A stretch of DNA of 64,000 bases from Methanobacterium sp. Maddingley MBC34 (GTDB taxonomy: Archaea; Methanobacteriota; Methanobacteria; Methanobacteriales; Methanobacteriaceae), in contig AMGN01000090.1 in NCBI GenBank assembly GCA_000309865.1, forward strand, positions 1 to 64,000. Direction: 5' to 3'. Positions 36,285 through 46,133 of this stretch are shown piece by piece. Numbering within the stretch: position 1 is the first letter of the stretch; each line of letters begins with the position of its first letter. The notes below the pieces were generated by a model. It was given only the letters and a program-made list of their open reading frames with translations, did not search any database and was not told the origin of the DNA. The position numbers were made by a program, and so were the translations under genes.

Positions 36285-38297
36285 ATTAAATCTTATATAG
36301 AAAAGCTTCAAAATAGGTTTAAGGAGCTTGAAGAAGAATATCAGAAGGGTGCTATTTCTAAAGTTGATTATCTAAGGCAGCATCATGATTTATCACAGCA
36401 GATTAAGGTTTTGCAGGATGAGAAGTTTAAAGATGCTTTTGAATCGTTACAGTATGATGAAATCACAGGCAGTTTCGCAACAAAAACCGAAAAAAAAGAA
36501 GATCATAAGGAAGCATTAGGCCAAAAAATAGACAAATCCCCTGTAATCAATGATCCCGTGGAAAATTCCATGGGAACAACAGAAATCAGTACAAAAAATG
36601 ATGAAACCTCACAGGACAACATTAAACCTGAAGCCAAACCTACACTTCAAATAGATCAATCGAATCTGGAAGCGCCAGTTAATGCCAATGAATCTGCTGA
36701 GGATGCATATTACATTGATAAAGATATGGATATTGACAACATTGCAGAAATAGGTAAAAAAACTAAAACACCTGGTTTAGATCATGAAACCCGAGAAGGA
36801 GATCTGACCCAACAGATGGAGAAACTTCAGGACGAAAAACTCAAAGCAGCCTTTGCAGCATTCCAATACGACGAAAACACGGGTTTATTCACAACAACAG
36901 AAGACATGGAACCCACCAATGGAAACATCTTCAACCAACCTGAAGAACCCCACACAACCAAAAAACTAGAAAAAACCAATAAAGAAACACTATCCCCCAA
37001 AACAGACCTCCAAGGTGAAAAACAAAAAACACCAATTGACATAACCCCAGAAACCACCGACACAACCCAAAAAACCACTGGCGCAGCGTCATTATCGATC
37101 ACAGAAGCTTTCCACGCATACAAGGCCAAAAAATCACTACAAGAAACATCAATCACAATCAAAAATAACCTGGAACCCACTCCTGGAGAAGATACCCCCA
37201 AAAAGGATCATATCGAAGATTCTCAGGATAAAAATATTAAATCATTTGTATTTAGTCAAGAGTCAAATATATCTCTTGAAAACGAAAACTCACCAGAAGA
37301 CTTTGTTGTTGATGAATCAATAATTGAAGAACAAAAAGAACCAGGAAAAATTACAGACTCTGCCAGTGATGAACTAAACTCTACCAGTAGTGAACTAATC
37401 ACAAATAACATTATACCCGGACCATCAGAACCCGTGGAACCCCAACAAGAATTTAAGGATGATGAACCCAAAAAATATGGACAGCAACTCCTCAAACCCA
37501 AAACAGGCCTTATTGTCCCTATGGGAAAAGATGCTGTTCCACTCTCATCTACTAAAATCCATAAAAAAAGTGTAATAGCTTTGGGCATAGATGAGGATCC
37601 TAATAAAGAAGAACTCATCAACAGTTTAAATGTTTTCAAAAGAGAGTACAGAAGGGGAAATATATCTAAAAAACAGTATCATCGTCACAAAAAACAATTA
37701 AATCGTAAGATCGAGGCTTTGAACACTGCTGATCGAATTAAAAAACTTCAGGGAAAAAAAATTTCAGAAACCCCTCCTGAATCTCAATCTAAGAAGGTTA
37801 AATCAGAGCAAAATAATGTGAAGAATAACTTTAATGCCAAAAAAACTAAAACGAAAACAAACATGCCCAAGGGAGAAATTAAAGAACCAGTTAAGACTAA
37901 ACCAATTAGTAAACCAGCAACATTTGGCGGGAAACTCAAAAACCTAAAATTCAACAATAAATTTAAAGTTGCTATAGGCACCTTATTGATTGCCATCTTA
38001 GTAATGAGCACTGCATTGGGATCCTCCATGCTTAATAACCCTTCTGGCGTATCTGATAATCCCATGCAAGTTAATTCCACTGCATTTTCTGTAAAAGTAG
38101 GTAACAACACCACTAATACTTCTACAGGAACTGTTTCACCTACTACAAAAACTAGCACCAACTCAAGAAGCAGTTCTCAAAGTCAATCCAGCTCAGATAC
38201 AGATACAACGAGTGATACAGGAACTGATACAGGAACTGATACTGGTACAAGTACAGGCACTGGCACAGATACAGGCAATGGTACTGTCCCTCCTTGA
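36285..38297 (+). CDS. Long disordered single-pass membrane protein with internal repeats
   Basis: The chain is about 670 residues, mostly charged and low in complexity. A segment with QDEKFKDAFESLQYDE near the start is repeated as QDEKLKAAFAAFQYDENTG about 140 residues later. A basic helical part (FKREYRRGNISKKQYHRHKK), one membrane helix (VAIGTLLIAILVMSTALGS) and a Thr/Gly/Asp-rich tail follow. The first ordinary start, TTG 36411, falls inside the first repeat. GGGGGTGG (36273-36280) stands before ATT 36285, which gives a full first helix, so I start there. The function is unknown; the tail should be outside the cell. Confidence 0.72.
   Translation: MKSYIEKLQNRFKELEEEYQKGAISKVDYLRQHHDLSQQIKVLQDEKFKDAFESLQYDEITGSFATKTEKKEDHKEALGQKIDKSPVINDPVENSMGTTEISTKNDETSQDNIKPEAKPTLQIDQSNLEAPVNANESAEDAYYIDKDMDIDNIAEIGKKTKTPGLDHETREGDLTQQMEKLQDEKLKAAFAAFQYDENTGLFTTTEDMEPTNGNIFNQPEEPHTTKKLEKTNKETLSPKTDLQGEKQKTPIDITPETTDTTQKTTGAASLSITEAFHAYKAKKSLQETSITIKNNLEPTPGEDTPKKDHIEDSQDKNIKSFVFSQESNISLENENSPEDFVVDESIIEEQKEPGKITDSASDELNSTSSELITNNIIPGPSEPVEPQQEFKDDEPKKYGQQLLKPKTGLIVPMGKDAVPLSSTKIHKKSVIALGIDEDPNKEELINSLNVFKREYRRGNISKKQYHRHKKQLNRKIEALNTADRIKKLQGKKISETPPESQSKKVKSEQNNVKNNFNAKKTKTKTNMPKGEIKEPVKTKPISKPATFGGKLKNLKFNNKFKVAIGTLLIAILVMSTALGSSMLNNPSGVSDNPMQVNSTAFSVKVGNNTTNTSTGTVSPTTKTSTNSRSSSQSQSSSDTDTTSDTGTDTGTDTGTSTGTGTDTGNGTVPP
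38194..38280 (+). repeat. Short tandem repeats coding a Thr/Gly/Asp tail
   Basis: Variants of the 12-base unit ACAGGAACTGAT repeat through the 3' end of the preceding gene and encode Thr-Gly-Thr-Asp runs. Such tails vary in length between strains and may be glycosylated. Confidence 0.7.
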
Positions 38298-38505
38298 TAT
38301 CATTTTACTTAAATTCTCCTTTTCATTCCTTTCTCCTTTTTAATTAATAGTTAGCAAAAATGAATATTATTTGGTTCGGTTTAAATAAGAACCCAAATTG
38401 AGGAAAATTCTTTAAAATTGAACATTAATTCCCTAAGATTAAATGAATTTCATAGCGAGCATCTTGGGTAAAAAAGATTATCTAAAAAAATAAAAAAAAA
38501 GAATA

Positions 38506-39240
38506 TTATTGTATTTTGATGGTATTTACAATGCTGTTCATCAGTGACTGGTCACTACTGAAGTCATTGGGGTCATCTATAAATTGAAGGTAGTAGGCAA
38601 CCTGCCCATCTTTACCCGTAATCACGTATAATGATTTAGCTTCCTGGTTGGTGCTGGTATCAGTATAGGTAACAATCAACTCGTAGATTTTTAAACCGTT
38701 CACTGTTTTTGTGGTTTCACTTAAAATCTGTACTGATGGAATGGTTTTTAGATTGGTTTTTGTACCTTCTTTGGCGGCTTCAACAGTTTCTGTCATATCC
38801 TGCTTGCTTACATCCAGAAGAAGACCATCGGGACTGGCCAAAGTACCCAGACTTTGAACAATACTGGTAGAACTATCAATATACTTAACACTTGAATTAG
38901 TCCAGTCACTGGGATAATTGAAGGTTAAACCAGACTCTGAAAATGTCTGGGTCAAGGCAGGTGTATTCCCAGTGTTAATATTAAAGGTGGTTGCATCTGG
39001 GAAAAATATCCCGGCCAGTACTATGAGGACAATGAGCCCTACACAACAGACACCAACTACACTGATTATCTTAACCAGGGTAGTCTGTTTACCCCACCAT
39101 CCACCACTTTTAGGTTGGGATGGTGTATCTTCCTTGGGGGGTACATTGTATGAAAATTTCGGTAACTCTGTACCACAATTCTGGCAAAACTCAGCCGAAT
39201 CCATATTTTCCGTCTTACAATTGGGACAAATCTTTGTCAT
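38506..39240 (-). CDS. Zinc-ribbon membrane protein with PsbP-like domain
   Basis: The 244-residue protein starts with a zinc ribbon (CPNCKTENMDSAEFCQNCG), has a Pro-rich linker and one membrane helix (IISVVGVCCVGLIVLIVLAG), and ends with a PsbP-like outer domain (LTFNYPSDWTNSS). The ribbon lies in the cytoplasm and the domain outside. Proteins of this layout are common in methanogens and have no known role. The ATG overlaps a weak GGTGAT site. Confidence 0.75.
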   Translation of the reverse strand: MTKICPNCKTENMDSAEFCQNCGTELPKFSYNVPPKEDTPSQPKSGGWWGKQTTLVKIISVVGVCCVGLIVLIVLAGIFFPDATTFNINTGNTPALTQTFSESGLTFNYPSDWTNSSVKYIDSSTSIVQSLGTLASPDGLLLDVSKQDMTETVEAAKEGTKTNLKTIPSVQILSETTKTVNGLKIYELIVTYTDTSTNQEAKSLYVITGKDGQVAYYLQFIDDPNDFSSDQSLMNSIVNTIKIQ

Positions 39241-39295
39241 TTAAATCACCATTTTTCTTTAAAAATTTATAATCATTAACTGAACCATCTACATC

Positions 39296-39658
39296 TTAAA
39301 AACTTATCAAAATCATCCATTTTACGGCTTTAACTAAAATCCCGAGTCCAACACCCCCTGCAAGTCCAGTTAATAAGCGTAAATTATTATTACTCATTCG
39401 GTTTCCCATCAACTGAGTAAAACCATCTATAAAAGCAGGTATAATCATTAAAATTGCTAAAATTATCAGGTAAACTGTGTATTCAACATAGACAAAATAA
39501 GCTAATATGAAATAGGAAAAAGCACCTATATAAAACCCGGTGCATCGAGCACATACTGGGAAATACCTGCCTTTGATCTTAAATGTTCTTTGAGGAATCC
39601 GGTGGCATATTAAATTAAAAGCCTTAAAATTACCTGAAACCACTGCATCCTGTTTCAA
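39296..39658 (-). CDS. DUF2085 family membrane protein
   Basis: The 120-residue protein has the DUF2085 pattern: LICHRIPQRTFKI, then RYFPVCARCTGFYIG with the CxxC pair, and three membrane helices. Its role is unknown. The start is TTG 39658, supported by GGGGTGGG five bases upstream. Confidence 0.85.
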   Translation of the reverse strand: MKQDAVVSGNFKAFNLICHRIPQRTFKIKGRYFPVCARCTGFYIGAFSYFILAYFVYVEYTVYLIILAILMIIPAFIDGFTQLMGNRMSNNNLRLLTGLAGGVGLGILVKAVKWMILISF

Positions 39659-39896
39659 AGGAACCCACCCCTATACTGATAAAACAATTGACAGTTCTAA
39701 TAATAGATTAACCGGATAAAATATAAAATGTTCCATGTGAAACTGAATAAGGCTTCAAATTAACATTATTGATAAACAAGATTTTTTAAAAATTATAATT
39801 ATTCATGTATTATAACATAGTGAAAGTTTTTTAATCCTATAATATGAACTAGTCAAAAATTAAATACTTATACTTTTAGATATAATAAAATAAATT

Positions 39897-39914
39897 AGTA
39901 TATTGTAATATACT
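39897..39914 (+). promoter_or_regulatory. Dyad AGTATAT-N4-ATATACT before ATPase gene
   Basis: This is a perfect 7-bp inverted repeat about 40 bases before the ATPase gene, with a further half-site AGTATAT at 39925. It may be both TATA region and operator. Confidence 0.4.
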
Positions 39915-39950
39915 TAAATATTGAAGTATATCAGAATGAACTAATTAGAT

Positions 39951-41147
39951 GTGACTATCATGCCAATTTTACCCATGGGGATCCCTCAGGATGTGGATAA
40001 ATTTTTCTATAACCGGGAAAAAGACCTTAAAAAATTAAAAAATTATATAAATGCCCTGAATTTAGATGTTGCCGAACAGATACTGGTAACTGGCTTTAGG
40101 GGTGTTGGTAAAACATACCTTTTAAAGAAGCTGGCCAGTGATCTTCCAGATAATATACTGGTGGCATATGTGGACATTTCACGAATTTATGGTGTGCAGA
40201 AGGGTAAGATCACTGAAGAAATGATAATGAAGGAAATATTAACCTCGCTGAATCAATCTCTCAAAAAAAAAGAAAATTACCCCTCTAAACTAAAAAGATC
40301 ACTTACAACAGCCCTCCATAAAATCAACTGGAAGAAATATGATTTTAAAGAAGCAGGAGGAATTTTAGGGGTTGATATACCTCAGGTTATTGATGATTAC
40401 GATAAACTAAGCCATTTTACCATGCAGTTTCCTCAAAAATTAGTGGATTCATCATCCGGAAGCCTGAACGGGGTCCTGTTAATAATTGACGAATTCCAAC
40501 TTATTGGAGAACTGGATAATCCCACTGCATTTTTCTGGATGATCCGCAGCTACACCCAGGAGCAGGATAATGTAACCTACATCTTCACTGGTTCCACATC
40601 CAAAACCAGCGATATTGTGGAGATGATTAATGGGAATAATGGAGCCTACGGAGGTCGAATGATCCAGTTCAATGTGGATCCCTTCTCCCCTGATGAAACC
40701 CTGAGTTACCTATCAGAAAGGGTACCTGAAATAAATTTCACCAGTGATGGTTTTGCACGTTTCTATCAGTGCACCAGGGGGATACCTGCTTATATCAATA
40801 GTTTTTGCAATACACTTTCCGCAGGGGTAGTTTACGATGAAAATATGATTAAGGAAACTTTCTTCGAGAAAATGGATCAGATTATCATCATGTGGATCCG
40901 AATTTGGGGAACTCTTAACTCTCACGAGAAGGAGATTCTGATAAATCTTGCTCAATCTGGACCACAAAGGTGGACTGAACTAATGGAAAACACTGATATG
41001 TCCAGGGGAACCCTGGCCAAATATCTGGATATCCTTAAAAACAAAGGAATAATCAATATCGAGTCAAAAAATTATAAAATAGGTGATTTAATGCTGGAAA
41101 CATGGCTCCAACATAGAGAAGAGCTTGATGGTTATTATCCTCCTTAA
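39951..41147 (+). CDS. Archaeal AAA ATPase with C-terminal winged helix
   Basis: The 398-residue protein has Walker A GFRGVGKT (48-55), Walker B VLLIIDEFQL near 178, the sensor strand YIFTGSTS and a C-terminal winged helix (GPQRWTELMENTDMSRGTLA). This is the STAND-like archaeal ATPase family (Arch_ATPase), often of unknown role and linked to mobile DNA. The frame opens at GTG 39951, but ATG 39960 is equally likely. It stands alone, with a dyad in its promoter. Confidence 0.82.
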   Translation: MTIMPILPMGIPQDVDKFFYNREKDLKKLKNYINALNLDVAEQILVTGFRGVGKTYLLKKLASDLPDNILVAYVDISRIYGVQKGKITEEMIMKEILTSLNQSLKKKENYPSKLKRSLTTALHKINWKKYDFKEAGGILGVDIPQVIDDYDKLSHFTMQFPQKLVDSSSGSLNGVLLIIDEFQLIGELDNPTAFFWMIRSYTQEQDNVTYIFTGSTSKTSDIVEMINGNNGAYGGRMIQFNVDPFSPDETLSYLSERVPEINFTSDGFARFYQCTRGIPAYINSFCNTLSAGVVYDENMIKETFFEKMDQIIIMWIRIWGTLNSHEKEILINLAQSGPQRWTELMENTDMSRGTLAKYLDILKNKGIINIESKNYKIGDLMLETWLQHREELDGYYPP

Positions 41148-41345
41148 CCTAGATAATTAAATGGTTATCCTTCTTCTTAAATTAAATGTTTATTCTTCCC
41201 CTTATATTATGAAAAGGAATCTTAAATTAGTTCACTACTAAATCTAGTAGCAAATCCAGTATAATACCCTATTTTATAAAATTGTTCTCTTATGGATGTT
41301 TATTTACAGTTCATACACTTATTTTCCGGAATCCTTAAATAATAT

Positions 41346-41398
41346 GTTACTCTAAGTAACATTAGTTACTGCTAGTAACAATCATTACTCATGGTAAC
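41346..41398 (+). promoter_or_regulatory. Three evenly spaced TetR operators
   Basis: GTTACT-N3-AGTAAC occurs at 41346-41360 and 41365-41379, and ATTACT-N3-GGTAAC at 41384-41398. The three dyads start exactly 19 bases apart. A TATA-like TTAAATAATATG directly precedes the first, so bound protein would block the start site. The gene for a TetR regulator begins 28 bases after the last site, which makes autoregulation very likely. Confidence 0.82.
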
Positions 41399-41425
41399 AA
41401 ACCTTAAACGGGAGGTTAATGTCCC

Positions 41426-42124
41426 TTGGTAATATCTAACAGAAGGAAACGTGAAAGAGAGAGAAGAACCAATGAAATCATTGATTCTGCTGAAAAATTC
41501 TTCTTCAAAAAAGGTTTCACAAAAACCACAATGGACGAGATAGCAGCTGAACTGGAACTAACCAAACCAGCCCTATACCGCTATTTCACCAATAAAGAAG
41601 ATCTTTTCTTTGCAGTAGTTCATAGAGGCGGCCAGATTTTAAGTAACTTGATGAAGGAAGAGGCTGATTCACGTGATATAGGCCTGGAAAAGATTTTAGC
41701 CACAGGGTATGCTTACTGGAAATTCTACAACCAGTACCCTGACTACTGTCGGGTGATGCTGGATGCACGTAACATATACCCTGAATGTTTGAATGCTCCC
41801 TATTTTCAGAAAATAAGAGAACATGGTCAGAGTTATCTGGGGATTATGTTTGAGGCCATAGAAGTTGGGAAAAAGGATGGTTCAGTCAGAGATGATATTG
41901 ACACATTCTTAACAGCTCTCTACTTAGTAGAATCAACAATAGCCATAATAAAAACATCAGAAGCCACAAGTGATGTTTTAAATTTGATAGGGATGACGAA
42001 AGCAGATTTCATTGAACATTCACTGGGTTTAATGGGTCATTCCATTCAAAACAGGAATTATTCCGCAGATATTATCATCCCTAAAAATGGGAACCTTCCC
42101 TATTCCAAAGATAGTAAAGACTAG
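41426..42124 (+). CDS. TetR/AcrR family transcriptional regulator
   Basis: The 232-residue protein has the TetR DNA-binding domain at about 15-60 (TTMDEIAAELELTKPALYRY) and a helical ligand domain. The TTG start has GGGAGG about eleven bases upstream. It is the first gene of an operon with two flavin reductases, 12 bases before the next, and it faces an MFS exporter. The layout fits a drug- or oxidant-sensing regulator that controls reductive detoxification and perhaps export. The inducer is unknown. Confidence 0.9.
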   Translation: MVISNRRKRERERRTNEIIDSAEKFFFKKGFTKTTMDEIAAELELTKPALYRYFTNKEDLFFAVVHRGGQILSNLMKEEADSRDIGLEKILATGYAYWKFYNQYPDYCRVMLDARNIYPECLNAPYFQKIREHGQSYLGIMFEAIEVGKKDGSVRDDIDTFLTALYLVESTIAIIKTSEATSDVLNLIGMTKADFIEHSLGLMGHSIQNRNYSADIIIPKNGNLPYSKDSKD

Positions 42125-42136
42125 AGGTTTTAAAAT

Positions 42137-42700
42137 ATGAAAGCTGTAATATTAGACGGTTCAAACGATCAAAACAGCACATTTACCACAGTTAACCCGA
42201 TAGTTACCTCAAAATTTGAAGAGGAGGGATGGGCTGTGGATAATTATGTTCTGAGGAAAGAGAAAATTGCCACCTGCATAGGCTGTTTTGGATGCTGGTT
42301 AAAAACTCCTGGTGTATGTATATTAAAAGATAAGGGTCAAAAGATAGCAAAAAAAGTAATCCAAGCTGATCTTGTGGTAATGTTAACACCCATAACCTTT
42401 GGTGGTTATTCTTACCAGTTGAAAAAGATAGTTGATCGTCTCATACCTAATATATTGCCCTTTTTCACCAGGATAGGCGGGGAAATACATCACCAACCCC
42501 GTTATGATAAAAATCCGGATATGCTGGTTATTGGTTACCTGCCCCAACCAGATGCTGAATGTGAGGATATTTTCAGCAAACTCATTAAGCGTAATGCCAT
42601 TAACATGCACTGCCTCCATTACCAGGTTGATATCCTCACCGGTGATGTTGATCTTGGTAAAGTAGCTCAGTTCATAGAGAATGTGAAGGTGCTGGCATGA
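42137..42700 (+). CDS. NADPH-dependent FMN reductase-like flavoprotein
   Basis: The 187-residue protein has a flavodoxin-like fold: VILDGSNDQN, the Cys segment ATCIGCFGCWLKTPGVC as in archaeal iron-sulfur flavoproteins, and LVVMLTPITFGGYSYQLK. Such proteins carry FMN and pass electrons to quinones or iron. It overlaps the next gene by ATGA, so the two are translated together. Confidence 0.8.
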   Translation: MKAVILDGSNDQNSTFTTVNPIVTSKFEEEGWAVDNYVLRKEKIATCIGCFGCWLKTPGVCILKDKGQKIAKKVIQADLVVMLTPITFGGYSYQLKKIVDRLIPNILPFFTRIGGEIHHQPRYDKNPDMLVIGYLPQPDAECEDIFSKLIKRNAINMHCLHYQVDILTGDVDLGKVAQFIENVKVLA

Positions 42701-43380
42701 GTAATCTTAAAAATGTGCTAATTTTAGTGGGAAGCCCTAAAGGAAAAAATAGTGCGTCTAATAATTTTGCATTGTACTTGGAAGATAAATTCCAGGAAAA
42801 GGGTATTGAAACTGAAAAGGCATACCTAGTAGAACATCAAAAACCCAAAAGATTAAAGAAACTGGTTGAAAAAGCATTCATTCCAGAATTACTGGTTATT
42901 GTTGCTCCTTTATACATTGATAGCATACCTGCTATTACCATTAATTTTATGGAAGAGTGCTATAAAAGCAAAGAAGATTCCCATAACCAGAAATTAATGG
43001 CAGTATTTAACTCAGGATTCCCTGAACCGAATCATAATGATTTAGCCATTAGAATGTGTAAAAATTTTGCATCAAAAATGGATATGGAATGGATGGGCGG
43101 AATAACCATCGGAATGGGCGCAGCCTTTGAAAGAAGTTCTTTAATCGATGCCGGTGGAATGGCCAGAAACCTTCGAAAAGGTTTGGACGCAGCTGTTGAA
43201 TCCCTTTCCCATAACAAACCAATGCCATCTGAAGCTGTGCTTACTGCCTCTAAACCGTTACTGCCATTATTTTTAAGTAAATTTTTCATGTGTTACTTTG
43301 GTGAATGGCTATGGAAAAGGAAGGTTAAAGATAAAGCTGTGAGAAAAAAGATGCGTTATCGTCCCTATAAATTTCAATAG
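42697..43380 (+). CDS. Flavodoxin-fold NAD(P)H oxidoreductase
   Basis: The 227-residue protein starts NVLILVGSPKGKNSASNNFA, the phosphate loop of FMN reductases, and has LLVIVAPLYIDSIPAITINF. It overlaps the gene before it by four bases and belongs to the TetR operon. The basic C-terminal end (KVKDKAVRKKMRYRPYKF) is unusual. The stop codon lies in a 19-bp tandem duplication. Confidence 0.78.
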   Translation: MSNLKNVLILVGSPKGKNSASNNFALYLEDKFQEKGIETEKAYLVEHQKPKRLKKLVEKAFIPELLVIVAPLYIDSIPAITINFMEECYKSKEDSHNQKLMAVFNSGFPEPNHNDLAIRMCKNFASKMDMEWMGGITIGMGAAFERSSLIDAGGMARNLRKGLDAAVESLSHNKPMPSEAVLTASKPLLPLFLSKFFMCYFGEWLWKRKVKDKAVRKKMRYRPYKFQ

Positions 43381-43406
43381 AACTATTAAATTTCAATAGA
43401 ACTATT
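43369..43406. repeat. 19-bp perfect tandem duplication over the stop codon
   Basis: AAATTTCAATAGAACTATT occurs at 43369-43387 and again at 43388-43406. The first copy holds the last two codons and the stop (TAG) of the oxidoreductase gene, so the second is non-coding. Confidence 0.85.
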
Positions 43407-43451
43407 TTAATGGCTATTTATTCATGACCATTATAATACTAGTTATAGTGC

Positions 43452-44891
<1,440 letters not shown>

Positions 44892-44929
44892 GTAACCTGT
44901 GATTCTACCATAACCCAGGAGAGAGATTT

Positions 44930-45272
44930 AAAAAATAGGTAGATAATCCCTTATATCCACTTAGTAATAGCATTTTCACAGTTAAAAAAAACCTGCTAAA
45001 AGAATTTAAAAGATTTGATTGCGTTTTGATATTTTTAGAAATATATTTGCCTGTAAATCTCAATTAAAATTACACCTTCATAACAAACTATTAGTACACT
45101 ATAAATAAGTTGATCATCCTTTATAAAGGTTGTTAAGATCCCCATATTCTCCTCAATCTGTAATATTAATGCTTTTTACAATAAACACATTTTATATTGT
45201 AATTGACAATACATTATCATTAATAGGAATATTTTTAATATTTATAAATTTATTATCCTGGTGTAAAAGCAA
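44930..45272. other. Divergent spacer
   Basis: This 343-base gap lies between the MFS gene and the PLD remnant. It is AT-rich, with TATA-like tracts on both strands, and no gene was seen. Confidence 0.4.
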
Positions 45273-45796
45273 ATGATCCTGGAAAAGTTGTCTTTAAATT
45301 CAAAGTTGAAACTCCTGGGCAGGGGTCAGATACTCCCCCACATCCAGACGAGTATATCCCAAGCAACTGATAGTATTCTCATAGCTGGCCCCTGGCTCGA
45401 TGCTTATTTTGTACGTGAAATCATTGATTCACTAGGTGATCAGAATATAGGGGTTTCTTTCATTGTCCGTATAGAGGATGGTTATGTTATTGATTCAAAA
45501 ACACTATCAGCGTTGAACTTAGCAAGAAAAAACATCAAAAATTTTCAGGCCAGAACCCTCAAGAACCTCCACTCTAAGATCATCCTCATAGACAAGGATA
45601 TATTTTACCTGGGCAGCACCAACTGGTACTGGTACAGCTCCATGAATCATTGGAAGTTACGGTAACCGGTAAAACATTCATTCTACCCGAAATCATCTCA
45701 GAAATGGATAGTTACTGGGAGAAGGCTACTCCTTTAACTATTGATGACATGAAGGACCACAATGATTTTGAACCAATTAAGAAGGATATTCATTGA
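45273..45796 (+). pseudogene. Phospholipase D-like protein, frameshifted
   Basis: The first 120 codons encode a PLD-like domain with one HKD motif (His 100, Lys 102, Asp 107 in LHSKIILIDKD, then GSTN). The frame ends at 45665, but one base shift near 45645 restores a further 45 codons (EVTVTGKTFILPEIISEMDS and on) to TGA 45796, as in intact relatives. The lesion lies after the active site, so a truncated product could keep some fold. Single-HKD proteins need to pair. Confidence 0.75.
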
Positions 45797-46133
45797 TTTT
45801 CATGGACAAAATGAAATTACTATTTTTATGGAATTACGCGTATGGATGACACTTAAATTGGATATTTTTTAGGGATAACCTAAAAATAAGATACTAAGTA
45901 AAATTAAATGAATTTTAGAAATAACTGTATTAAATAGAGTAATAGTCATTAGAGCAATAGTCAAATACCCTTGGAAAGTAATAAATACTATTATGTATTT
46001 TATGCTAATCTAACATGATTAATAGTAATAAAAAAATAGTAAAATTTATATCTGCACTAATCAAACTATCTCTTCTAATAATTTAATCTAAAACATTAAA
46101 CTGATTATAATTAGTAAAGAAAGGTGAATTATA
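45797..46133 (+). promoter_or_regulatory. Promoter region of the ABC transporter
   Basis: No gene is seen in this 337-base AT-rich gap. An AAAGGTGAAT ribosome site precedes the permease ATG, and TATA-like tracts are many. No clear operator was found. Confidence 0.4.

Noticed and set aside
36827..38161. Long minus-strand frames of 124-127 codons
   Set aside because: They mirror the low-complexity gene on the plus strand; biased composition keeps several frames open by chance.
39951..41147. Orc1/Cdc6 replication initiator and nearby origin
   Set aside because: The ATPase has the STAND-like archaeal layout and lacks Orc1/Cdc6 sequence marks; no origin-box repeats were seen.
42204..42619. Minus-strand frames opposite the first flavin reductase
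   Set aside because: They are antisense to a conserved flavoprotein and have no ribosome site.
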